A stretch of DNA of 35,434 nt, taken from Sphingobium sp. Ant17. Lineage in GTDB: Bacteria; Pseudomonadota; Alphaproteobacteria; Sphingomonadales; Sphingomonadaceae. Each line of letters begins with the position of its first letter. The first letter of the stretch is position 1. Shown here one piece after another: positions 27,219 to 34,258 of the stretch. Under the pieces are notes generated by a model. It searched no databases, was not told the origin of the DNA, and saw nothing but the letters and a program-made list of their open reading frames with translations. The stretch lies in assembly GCF_000588875.1 (NCBI RefSeq), contig NZ_JEMV01000014.1, positions 312 through 35,745 of the forward strand, given 5' to 3'. A program made the position numbers and the translations under genes.

Positions 27219-27713
27219 GTGTCAGTGATCGAAAATGTGATCAGCCTTAAGGCATCGCCGCTGCGCATCTGGTCGGTGCTCACCGACTTTCCAGCGCATT
27301 CCCGGTGGAACCCCTTCATTCGACTTTCCGGCGCTGCGGTCCAGGGCGGCGAGGCCGCCTACATTTTCCGCATCGGCAGGCTCGATAAGGAGCTGACCGC
27401 CAAGGCGAACATCATCCGCGCCGATAAGCCGCGCATGTTCACCTGGACCGCTGGCGTTCCCAAACTCCTAATGTTTGAGGAAAATTATACTCTTGAGAGC
27501 GAGGCCACGGGAACGCGTGTGCGGCATAGCCTGCGCTTCTCGGGCCTCCTTGGCGCGCCTCTGGCGGCGATGATGCGCCGCAAAATTCACGCCAGTCTCG
27601 CCCAGTCGGATGCCGGTCTGGAACGGCATCTGCGGCGGCTGTCGGCCCAACCGGCTGCGAAGGGGCGCACCTTGCCGGCTCGCAACGGCTTCAGAAGCAA
27701 TCGGAGGCCATGA
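27219..27713 (+). CDS. SRPBCC (polyketide cyclase/START-like) domain protein
   Basis: A 164-residue cytosolic protein with a single SRPBCC fold: an opening strand VIENVISLKASPLRIWSVLTD, broken as VIENVISLKAS and PLRIWSVLTD, the FPAHSRWNPF turn, and a long closing helix. The fold binds small hydrophobic ligands; the substrate here is unknown. The start is GTG 27219, supported by a strong AAAGGAGG at 27205-27212; the longer in-frame reading from 27111 overlaps czcA and is rejected. It overlaps the next gene at TGATG. Its presence among metal-efflux genes is unexplained. Confidence 0.82.
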   Translation: MSVIENVISLKASPLRIWSVLTDFPAHSRWNPFIRLSGAAVQGGEAAYIFRIGRLDKELTAKANIIRADKPRMFTWTAGVPKLLMFEENYTLESEATGTRVRHSLRFSGLLGAPLAAMMRRKIHASLAQSDAGLERHLRRLSAQPAAKGRTLPARNGFRSNRRP

Positions 27714-28089
27714 TGGCATTCCCATATTCGCGCACGCTGGCCATCGCCGCTGCGCCAATGGCATTGGCTGCATGTTCGGAGCAGCGACGACAAAGGCGCC
27801 GACAGAACAGGAAATCCACGCGAATGACAGCGCGGACGCAAGCGGCACTCCTGGCCGCCATCCGTATGAGTGCGACGACAAGCGCACGCTTCTCATCGAC
27901 TTCAAAAACGAAGGGCTGACCCTTGAGATCCGGCGCAATGCCGATGCGGCACCCATCATCCTGACCGCACCAGCACAGGGCCTCCAATATGTTGGCGATA
28001 CGGCCAGTGCGACCTTCCGAGGTAACGAGATCAGGATCGAAGAGACCGGAAAGCCAACTGCCGTGTGCACGAAGGCAACGAACCTGTGA
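27713..28089 (+). pseudogene. MliC-like lipoprotein (lysozyme-inhibitor fold), frameshifted
   Basis: The first frame encodes a lipoprotein signal peptide with lipobox MALAAC, then runs into an Arg-rich, clearly wrong sequence ending at 27919. The continuation in another frame reads ATTKAPTEQEIHANDSADAS and then HPYECDDKRTLLIDF, ending ETGKPTAVCTKATNL at 28089. The Cys pair and strand pattern fit the MliC/PliC family of membrane-bound lysozyme inhibitors. Loss of one G around 27776-27783 (TCGGAGC, perhaps originally TCGGGAGC) would explain the break; the repaired protein is about 125 residues. GGAGG at 27703 favours the second of two adjacent ATGs. Confidence 0.72.
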
Positions 28090-28120
28090 CCAATCCCCGC
28101 ATCATCATGGAGCGCTGACG

Positions 28121-28804
28121 ATGGCCGCGCTCAAATTCGCGCTCATTCCGATGGCTGCGATCATGTTCGGGGCGCTCATCGCCGGGTGGCGGTCCCCCGG
28201 CGAAAAGCTGGTCGCGGCCATGCAGCATCTGGCAGCCGGCGTCGTGTTCGCAGCCGCTGCCACAGAAATCCTGCCACTGGTTAAGCATGGCGGTTCCCCG
28301 ACCGCGACGCTGATCGGCGGCGCACTCGGCGTCGCCGTCATGCTGAGCCTCAAGGCGGCGGAGAGCCGGTTCAAGGGACCTGTCGCGCTTCTCGCGGCGA
28401 TAGGACTCGACCTTGCCATAGACGGCCTGGTTCTGGGGCTCGCTTTCATCGCCGGCGAAAAGGCAGGGGCGCTCCTCGCCGTCGCGCTGACGCTCGAGGT
28501 GCTGTTCCTTGCGCTTACCCTCACCAACGACCTTGCCGGCAAATATCGCAAGGCCAAGGCGATCGGCCTGACCTGCGCGCTGGCGTTGCTTTTGCCCTTC
28601 GGCGCCCTCGTCGCGCAGCCAGTGGCGTTGCTGACGCCGGTATGGATCACCGGGTTCCTGAGTTTCGGGCTCATGGCACTGCTCTACCTCGTGACCGAGG
28701 AACTGCTGGTCGAAGCCCATGAGAAGCCGGACTCACCGCTCATCAGCGCCATGTTCTTTGTCGGGTTTCTCGCGCTGCTGCTTATCGAGGAGATCATGGT
28801 ATGA
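28121..28804 (+). CDS. ZIP-family metal transporter
   Basis: Inner-membrane protein of 227 residues with about seven to eight hydrophobic segments. The ZIP signature regions are HLAAGVVFAAAATEILP and AIDGLVLGLAF (Asp where many ZIPs have His), plus EELLVEAHE in a late segment. Most ZIP proteins import divalent metals (Zn, Fe, Cd), some export. An importer inside an export operon is unusual. GGAG lies 9 bp before the ATG, and the stop overlaps the next CDF gene (ATGA). Confidence 0.78.
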   Translation: MAALKFALIPMAAIMFGALIAGWRSPGEKLVAAMQHLAAGVVFAAAATEILPLVKHGGSPTATLIGGALGVAVMLSLKAAESRFKGPVALLAAIGLDLAIDGLVLGLAFIAGEKAGALLAVALTLEVLFLALTLTNDLAGKYRKAKAIGLTCALALLLPFGALVAQPVALLTPVWITGFLSFGLMALLYLVTEELLVEAHEKPDSPLISAMFFVGFLALLLIEEIMV

Positions 28805-29406
28805 CGCCCTCAGACCCACAGGCGCCAGATGAGCGCCGGACGTTATGGATAGTGCTGCTGCTCAACGCAGCGATTGCGATCGGCTTCTTCGCCTCCGGAC
28901 TGATCGGTGATTCCAGCGCGCTGATCGCCAATGGCGTCGACAATCTTTCCGATACGGCCGTTTATGGGTTGAGCCTTGTTGCGTTAAGCCGCGGACAGAC
29001 CTGGAAAACGCGAGCGGCGCGGGCATCGGGCGTGATGCTGCTGATCTTCGCGGGCGGCATTCTCCTCGATGTCGGACGCCGCTATCTTCAGGGCAGCGAG
29101 CCGATCGGACCCACGATGATGGTAATGTCGGCGGTCGCTGCGGTCGTGAACTATATCTGCCTGCGGATGCTCCAGCGTCTAAAGCAGAAGGACGTGAACC
29201 TTCGCGCCGCCACGACCTTCAGCTTCAACGACTTCATCTCCAACGGCGGCATCCTGATCGCCGGGGCATTGGTATTGTGGCTGGGGACGAATTGGCCCGA
29301 TCTAATCGTCGGCCTGGCGACCGCGCTCATCGCGATCAAGGGCGGCATGGAAATCCTGCGCGATGCTCGTGCAGAAGCGAAAAACAGCGCGGAGACGGTG
29401 CGATGA
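28801..29406 (+). CDS. CDF-type cation efflux transporter (short form, second in operon)
   Basis: Inner-membrane protein of 201 residues, six transmembrane segments, no cytoplasmic C-terminal domain. Site residues: segment 2 ANGVDNLSDTAVYG and segment 5 SFNDFISNGGIL. It differs clearly from the CDF at 20398, so it is not a recent duplicate. Start and stop overlap the ZIP and ATPase genes by 4 bp each, so the three are one translational unit. Confidence 0.82.
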   Translation: MTPSDPQAPDERRTLWIVLLLNAAIAIGFFASGLIGDSSALIANGVDNLSDTAVYGLSLVALSRGQTWKTRAARASGVMLLIFAGGILLDVGRRYLQGSEPIGPTMMVMSAVAAVVNYICLRMLQRLKQKDVNLRAATTFSFNDFISNGGILIAGALVLWLGTNWPDLIVGLATALIAIKGGMEILRDARAEAKNSAETVR

Positions 29407-31931
29407 CCGACAAGCTCAAACTCGATATTCCCGTCCTGTTGCCGCAGATCCCTGACGCGGCCGATGCTTGCGTTGGCCGGCTTGTCGCGACACTCAAGGC
29501 GAAACCCGGCGTCGAAGAGGCGCATGTCCTTCCCGCCGATGGCGAGACCCCCGCAAAGCTGTGCATCCATTTCGATAGCGCGGCATTGCCGATGTCGCGT
29601 GTGCGCGAAATGGTGCGCGCAGCCGGCGCCGAGATCAGCGGACGATACGGTCATGCCAGGTGGCAGGTCGAGCGTATCGGCCACGAGCGCCGCGCGCGCA
29701 CCATTAGCGAAACCCTGTGCCGGATGCCCGGCGTGCTGCAGGCCGACGCCAGCGCCTCGGGCAGCATCCGTGTCGAATATGACAAGGAGCGGGTCGACGA
29801 GGCGTTCATCCTCGCGGCGCTCGGCAAGCTCAAGGTCAGGCCGGTACAGCGGACTGGCTCGGAGCACGTCGGACACGGCCACAGCACCGGTGACCATACA
29901 GGCCACGACCATGGCGACGCCAGTCATGGTGAGGGCGCTGAGAAACATGGGCCGGGTGACGGGCATGATCACGCCCATGCCAATTTTCTTGGCCCCAATA
30001 CCGAATTGATCTTTGCGCTCGCGTGCGGCGCACTGCTGGCGATCGGCTTCGCGGTCGAAAAGCTGGTAGCGGGCACGCCCGAATGGCTACCGACCGCCTT
30101 CTATGTGGGTGCCTATGGTTTTGGCGGATTCTTCACGCTGCGCGAGGCGATCGACAATCTGAAGCTCAGGAAATTCGAGATCGACACGCTGATGCTCGTG
30201 GCAGCCGCTGGCGCCGCGGCGCTCGGTGCCTGGGCGGAAGGCGCGCTCCTGCTGTTCCTGTTCAGCCTCGGCCATGCGCTCGAGCATTATGCGATGGGGC
30301 GCGCCAGGCGGGCCATCGAAGCGCTCGCCGAACTCGCGCCCGACAAGGCCACAGTGCGCCGCGACGGACAGACCACGGAGCTTGCCGTCGAGGAGCTGGT
30401 GATCGGTGATGTGGTGATTGTGCGCCCCAACGAGCGCCTGCCTGCTGACGGCTTCGTCATCAAGGGTTCGAGCGCGATCAACCAGGCCCCCGTGACTGGC
30501 GAGAGCATCCCGGTCGACAAGGAGCCTGTGGCCGACATCGAGGCGGCACGCGCGAAGCCCGATGCAGTCGAAGCGACGTCCCGGGTGTTCGCCGGTACGA
30601 TCAACGGCGGTGCCGCGATCGAGATCGAGGTGACGCGGCGTTCCAACGAAAGCGCGCTCGCCAAGGTCGTGAAGATGGTGAGCGAAGCGGAGACGCAGAA
30701 GTCGCCGACGCAGCGTTTTACCGATCGGTTTGAGCGCATCTTCGTGCCGGCGGTCCTGGCCCTTTCGTTCATCCTCCTGTTCGCGTGGGTCGTGATCGAC
30801 GAGCCATTCCGCGACAGCTTCTATCGGGCGATGGCGGTGCTGGTCGCCGCCAGCCCCTGTGCGCTCGCCATCGCGACCCCCAGCGCCGTGCTTTCGGGCG
30901 TTGCGCGCGCGGCACGCGGCGGCGTGCTGGTGAAGGGCGGTGCTCCGCTCGAAAACCTCGGTTCGTTGAAGGCGATCGCGTTCGACAAGACGGGCACCCT
31001 GACGGAAGGCCGCCCGCGCATCACCGATGTCGTGCCGGTGGACGGCGCGAGCGAGGAAGATCTGTTGACGCTCGCGGTCGCGGTCGAGGGTTTGAGCGAT
31101 CACCCCTTGGCGCAGGCGATCGTCAAGGATGGGCGCGAACGCCTGGGCGGACGCCACCTTCCGACGGCGACCGACCTCAAGAGCCTGACCGGACGCGGCG
31201 TCACTGCGACCGTTGGTGGCGAGACGGTGTGGATCGGGAAGGCCGAGATGTTCGGCGTGGAGGGTATCCCTACGCTGAATGCGGCCGCTACTGACGCCAT
31301 CGCGGCCCTGCGTGACGGGGGGCGCACCACGATGGTGGTGCGCAAGGGCGATCGGGACATCGGTGCGATCGGGCTGATGGACACGCCGCGCGAGGCGGCC
31401 AAGGTCGCGCTCAAACGCCTGCGGGACATGGGTATCACCCGAATGATCATGATCTCGGGCGATCACCAGAAGGTTGCCGACGCCGTCGCCAGGGATGTCG
31501 GGCTTGACGAGGCATGGGGCGACCTGATGCCGGAGGACAAGGTCGCCGCGATCAAGAAGCTCGCGGGTGAGGACAAGGTCGCGATGGTCGGCGACGGGGT
31601 CAATGATGCACCGGCAATGGCATCGGCGACCGTTGGCATTGCGATGGGCGCTGCCGGCTCGGATGTGGCGCTGGAGACGGCCGACGTGGCGTTAATGGCC
31701 GACGATCTGGCCCATCTCCCGTTCGCGGTGGGCCTAAGCCGCCACACACGCGGCATCATCCGGCAGAATGTGTTCGTCAGCCTGGGTGTCGTTGCATTGC
31801 TTGTGCCAGCAACGATCCTTGGCCTTGGCATCGGTCCGGCAGTTGCGATGCACGAAGGCTCCACGCTTCTTGTCGTCTTCAATGCACTGCGCCTGCTCGC
31901 CTATCGCGATGTGGTGAAGCAAACAGCATGA
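29403..31931 (+). CDS. P1B-4-type heavy-metal ATPase with His-rich linker
   Basis: ATP-driven metal exporter, 842 residues. Two degenerate N-terminal metal-domain-like repeats lacking CxxC are followed by a His-rich segment (about residues 155-195, e.g. GHGHSTGDHTGHDHGD). Motifs: TGES in the actuator domain, SPC (484-486) in the transport site, DKTGT with Asp528 phosphorylated, SDHPLAQ, and GDGVNDAP. SPC together with HEGST (817-821) places it in the P1B-4 group (Co, Zn, Cd or Fe export), not the CPC-type ZntA/CadA group. Start ATG 29403 overlaps the CDF stop. It closes the operon before a strong terminator. Confidence 0.9.
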   Translation: MTDKLKLDIPVLLPQIPDAADACVGRLVATLKAKPGVEEAHVLPADGETPAKLCIHFDSAALPMSRVREMVRAAGAEISGRYGHARWQVERIGHERRARTISETLCRMPGVLQADASASGSIRVEYDKERVDEAFILAALGKLKVRPVQRTGSEHVGHGHSTGDHTGHDHGDASHGEGAEKHGPGDGHDHAHANFLGPNTELIFALACGALLAIGFAVEKLVAGTPEWLPTAFYVGAYGFGGFFTLREAIDNLKLRKFEIDTLMLVAAAGAAALGAWAEGALLLFLFSLGHALEHYAMGRARRAIEALAELAPDKATVRRDGQTTELAVEELVIGDVVIVRPNERLPADGFVIKGSSAINQAPVTGESIPVDKEPVADIEAARAKPDAVEATSRVFAGTINGGAAIEIEVTRRSNESALAKVVKMVSEAETQKSPTQRFTDRFERIFVPAVLALSFILLFAWVVIDEPFRDSFYRAMAVLVAASPCALAIATPSAVLSGVARAARGGVLVKGGAPLENLGSLKAIAFDKTGTLTEGRPRITDVVPVDGASEEDLLTLAVAVEGLSDHPLAQAIVKDGRERLGGRHLPTATDLKSLTGRGVTATVGGETVWIGKAEMFGVEGIPTLNAAATDAIAALRDGGRTTMVVRKGDRDIGAIGLMDTPREAAKVALKRLRDMGITRMIMISGDHQKVADAVARDVGLDEAWGDLMPEDKVAAIKKLAGEDKVAMVGDGVNDAPAMASATVGIAMGAAGSDVALETADVALMADDLAHLPFAVGLSRHTRGIIRQNVFVSLGVVALLVPATILGLGIGPAVAMHEGSTLLVVFNALRLLAYRDVVKQTA

Positions 31932-31968
31932 CCTGCTGATCGGCGGCAACGATCTTGCACAAACGACG

Positions 31969-32008
31969 GCGCCTCGTCCGCTCGCGAGCGGGCGAGGCGC
32001 GATTTTCT
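31969..32008 (+). terminator. Terminator of the czc-type operon
   Basis: A 16-bp-arm hairpin, arms 31969-31984 and 31985-32000 (15 of 16 pairs), followed by GATTTTCTT. The best terminator in the window; it ends the rightward metal operon. Confidence 0.75.
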
Positions 32009-32015
32009 TACCGGA

Positions 32016-32049
32016 ACCAGCCCCGCGCCTACTCAGAGCGGGGGCTGGT
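32016..32049 (-). terminator. Hairpin after ardC
   Basis: ACCAGCCCCGC (32016-32026) pairs with GCGGGGGCTGGT (32038-32049) with one bulged G. It lies 9 bp past the ardC stop in the leftward direction. No clear T-run. Confidence 0.5.
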
Positions 32050-32057
32050 CTGGCCGT

Positions 32058-32993
32058 TCAGACGCTCTCTTCCAGCGTGGAGGGGCTTTCCGCGCCCATC
32101 CGGCTCAGCAGCCAGTCGGCTGCATCCTGCGCTTGGCGCGCGGCGGTGAAGATGCACCGCTTGTCATTGCGAAGGGCAGACAGCCAGCTTGCCAGATAGG
32201 CCGCATGATCCTCGCGGTCGTGGAGTTTGATGCCGATCGCGCCGCTGACGAACGCGGCCCCTAGCTCGGCCACCAGCTCTTCACGCGCATAGTCTTCGCG
32301 CTTGGTGGAAATGAGGGTGGGACGGGCAAGCCGATCCACATGGCCGCTGGCGTGACAAAGTTCGTGTGCAAGGGTCGAATAATAATCGTCGCTGGTATGG
32401 AAGTCGACGAATGCCGGCATGACGACCTGATCGCCGGTCGGCTGATAATAGGGCTGCGAACCATGAGGGCGCACGGTAACAGGCACCCGGCCAAAGAGCG
32501 TATCCAGCTCGGCGTCCCGGTCGTGGGGATTGGTGGCGGTGATGATCGGTTCGGGCATGGGATATTGCGTCTCGATGCCGTCGATCTGCTCCGAATTGAA
32601 AACCGTGTAGCGTTTCAGGAACGCGACCTGCCGCCTGCCGTCCTCGCTCTGTTCGTTGCTCGCTTCGCCGCCCTTGCCGTCGCCCACCACGATCTTGTTG
32701 GCATAGACCACGGTTGATCCCTTCTCGCCCTTGCGGACACATCCGCCCAGCGCCAGCGCCTGTTTGAAGGTCAGCCAATGCGGGGAGGCATAGCCCTTGG
32801 TCATGGAGGCCACCCACAAGGTCAGGACGTTGATGCCGCGATAAGGAACCCCGGTGGAGCGCAGCGGGATATTGGGAGCCGTGCTGCCGTTCCATGATTT
32901 GGACCAAGGCCGGGTGCCAGCCTCGATCATGACAATCATCTGGTCGGTGATCTCCTGATAGACGTCGGCCCGGTTGTCGGTGATGCGTCCCAT
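32058..32993 (-). CDS. ardC: ArdC-type antirestriction protein (ssDNA-binding, zincin-like)
   Basis: A 311-residue protein with an N-terminal ArdC single-stranded-DNA-binding domain (about 8-125; DVYQEITDQMIVMIEAGTRPW region and PYRGINVLTLW) and a C-terminal zincin-like metallopeptidase domain with HELCH (210-214) and a downstream EELVAELGAAF Glu. ArdC proteins protect incoming plasmid DNA from restriction. The start ATG 32993 has AGGAAAGGA upstream; the in-frame extension to 33041 runs into leader module copy 3 and is rejected. It is the first gene leftward of that module and is followed by a hairpin. Confidence 0.9.
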   Translation of the reverse strand: MGRITDNRADVYQEITDQMIVMIEAGTRPWSKSWNGSTAPNIPLRSTGVPYRGINVLTLWVASMTKGYASPHWLTFKQALALGGCVRKGEKGSTVVYANKIVVGDGKGGEASNEQSEDGRRQVAFLKRYTVFNSEQIDGIETQYPMPEPIITATNPHDRDAELDTLFGRVPVTVRPHGSQPYYQPTGDQVVMPAFVDFHTSDDYYSTLAHELCHASGHVDRLARPTLISTKREDYAREELVAELGAAFVSGAIGIKLHDREDHAAYLASWLSALRNDKRCIFTAARQAQDAADWLLSRMGAESPSTLEESV

Positions 32994-33015
32994 GATTTCG
33001 TCCTTTCCTCTTGAG

Positions 33016-33426
33016 GCTGAAAGCCGCTTGCTCTGCGGCATGCGGCTCTGCCTTTCCGGCGAGGAACGGGACGGGGAGGGAGGGCGAGAATCTTGCTCCT
33101 GGCGCGGGCGAGCCGCCCTAGCGCGGCCGATGCCTTCAGGCGTCGGGTGCCGCGCTTGGCGGATTACACGGGGGGCATGATTGTCGTTCGGGGACGAAAG
33201 GGCAGTAGCCCTTGGTGTTCCCCTAAGCGCGCGGGCCTGCGGGGGAGGGCCGCAAGCGCCCTATGAAGGCAATACCGCGCCATGGTGCGGCAACAGGGGT
33301 GCGCCACGTGGCACACCCCTTACGCGAGGATCGTCACCCGAATGGGATGAGACGCCCACGGCGGCTCGGTCGGCGCTGTAAGGGACGATAGAGCCGTGCC
33401 CGCGAGGGCCGCGCCCTGTGGGATGC
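33016..33426. repeat. Dispersed leader module, copy 3 (extended)
   Basis: Core 33055-33222; similarity with copy 2 runs from GCTGAAAGCC (33016) to about 33426. The conserved hairpin is at 33190-33222: outer GGGGAC/GTTCCC with one G.T pair, inner AAGGGC/GCCCTT, loop AGTA. The palindrome is at 33295-33320 (11 of 12 arm pairs, spacer CG). It ends 23 bp from the ardC start, so it probably supplies the promoter for ardC. The following 33427-33591 contains no gene I can support. Confidence 0.85.
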
Positions 33427-33591
33427 TCCTACGCTCGAAGCGATCCCGGTGAGATAAGAGAAGGTCCCTCTGCACCCTGAAACACGAAGCCGCCCCTTGC
33501 TGCCAGAGCGACAGCGGGAACGGCCATGATGTTTTTTCACTTTTACGCATGAACCCACCGCAGCTCGCGGCGCTGGTTCAGTGCAACGAAC

Positions 33592-33864
33592 CTAGTCCTC
33601 GTCATCGTCCTCATTGAGCGCGCCCATCAGATCCGCAACGGTAGCGAACCGCTCCACCCGGCCTTCGGACGCATCGCGCATCGCGGCCTGGGTGGCGGCG
33701 TTGGGAACGCGGATGTCAAAAGGCAGGTTCTTGTCAGAGGCAACGCGCACCAGCATCAGCCGAATGGCATCGGACACAGACAGGCCCATCCCCGCAAGAA
33801 TTGCGCTGGCTTCTTTCTTCAGGTCGGAATCAATCCGAGCACGGACTACGTCTGCCGCTGCCAC
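33592..33864 (-). CDS. RelB/DinJ-family antitoxin
   Basis: A 90-residue protein: an N-terminal ribbon-helix-helix DNA-binding region (VVRARIDSDLKKEASAIL, then MGLSVSDAIRLMLVRV), typical of DinJ/RelB antitoxins, a linker KNLPFDIRVPN and an acidic C-terminus (NEDDDED) that would wrap the toxin. The start is GTG 33864. No toxin gene follows it; the only YafQ/RelE toxin in view is 1 kb away on the other strand (34873). It may be that toxin's partner, or an orphan. Confidence 0.82.
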   Translation of the reverse strand: MAAADVVRARIDSDLKKEASAILAGMGLSVSDAIRLMLVRVASDKNLPFDIRVPNAATQAAMRDASEGRVERFATVADLMGALNEDDDED

Positions 33865-34258
33865 TTCACTTACCCCATATAATCATCCGAGCCACAATGT
33901 AGCTACAAATCCTAAATGGTCTCCTAACACCGGGGTGTCAATAGCACTACCCCTCTCTGCACTCTCCCGGGAGCACGTGAAGCACATGCAGCACGTGGGA
34001 GTACCATAAGCACCCATGAGCACAGTGGAGTCAGGTCATAACCACCTGAAAACACGCCAAAAAATGCGATCTGAAAAAAACATATGTTGCACAACCAAGT
34101 TTCAGTTGCAGCATATCGGGTGATTTCGCATGGTCTAAGTGCAACGAGCGCACATCCGATGTTGCGCGAGTAAACACCTACATCATTGAAATATAACGAT
34201 AAATCTAGCATAACCTGTTTGTCGCCGCGATCAGGCGGCGACATGAGGAGTTAAATAC
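33865..34258. other. AT-rich intergenic region with short repeats
   Basis: No gene. Base composition drops well below that of the flanks. A 9-bp unit is repeated three times in tandem: GCACGTGAA, GCACATGCA, GCACGTGGG (33973-33999). Further right are several GTTGCA/TGCAAC motifs (34086-34175), including the palindrome GTTGCACAAC (34086-34095) and an imperfect dyad 34082-34091/34107-34116. It could hold divergent promoters and operators of the two flanking transcripts, or a replication/partition site. Confidence 0.5.
34221..34242 (+). promoter_or_regulatory. Hairpin directly before the ribosome site of the 34259 gene
   Basis: An 8-bp perfect stem GTCGCCGC/GCGGCGAC with a 6-nt loop lies one base before the ribosome site GAGGAG region. 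Such a GC-rich hairpin in the leader could govern translation of the gene and the coupled toxin. Confidence 0.5.

Noticed and set aside
29403..31931. ZntA/CadA (CPC-type) identity for the ATPase
   Set aside because: The transport motif is SPC and the last segment has HEGST, which mark the P1B-4 group.
9825..33222. The three-copy repeat as CRISPR or as an insertion sequence
   Set aside because: The copies are about 10-13 kb apart, long, without spacers, encode no transposase and show no terminal inverted repeats or target duplications.
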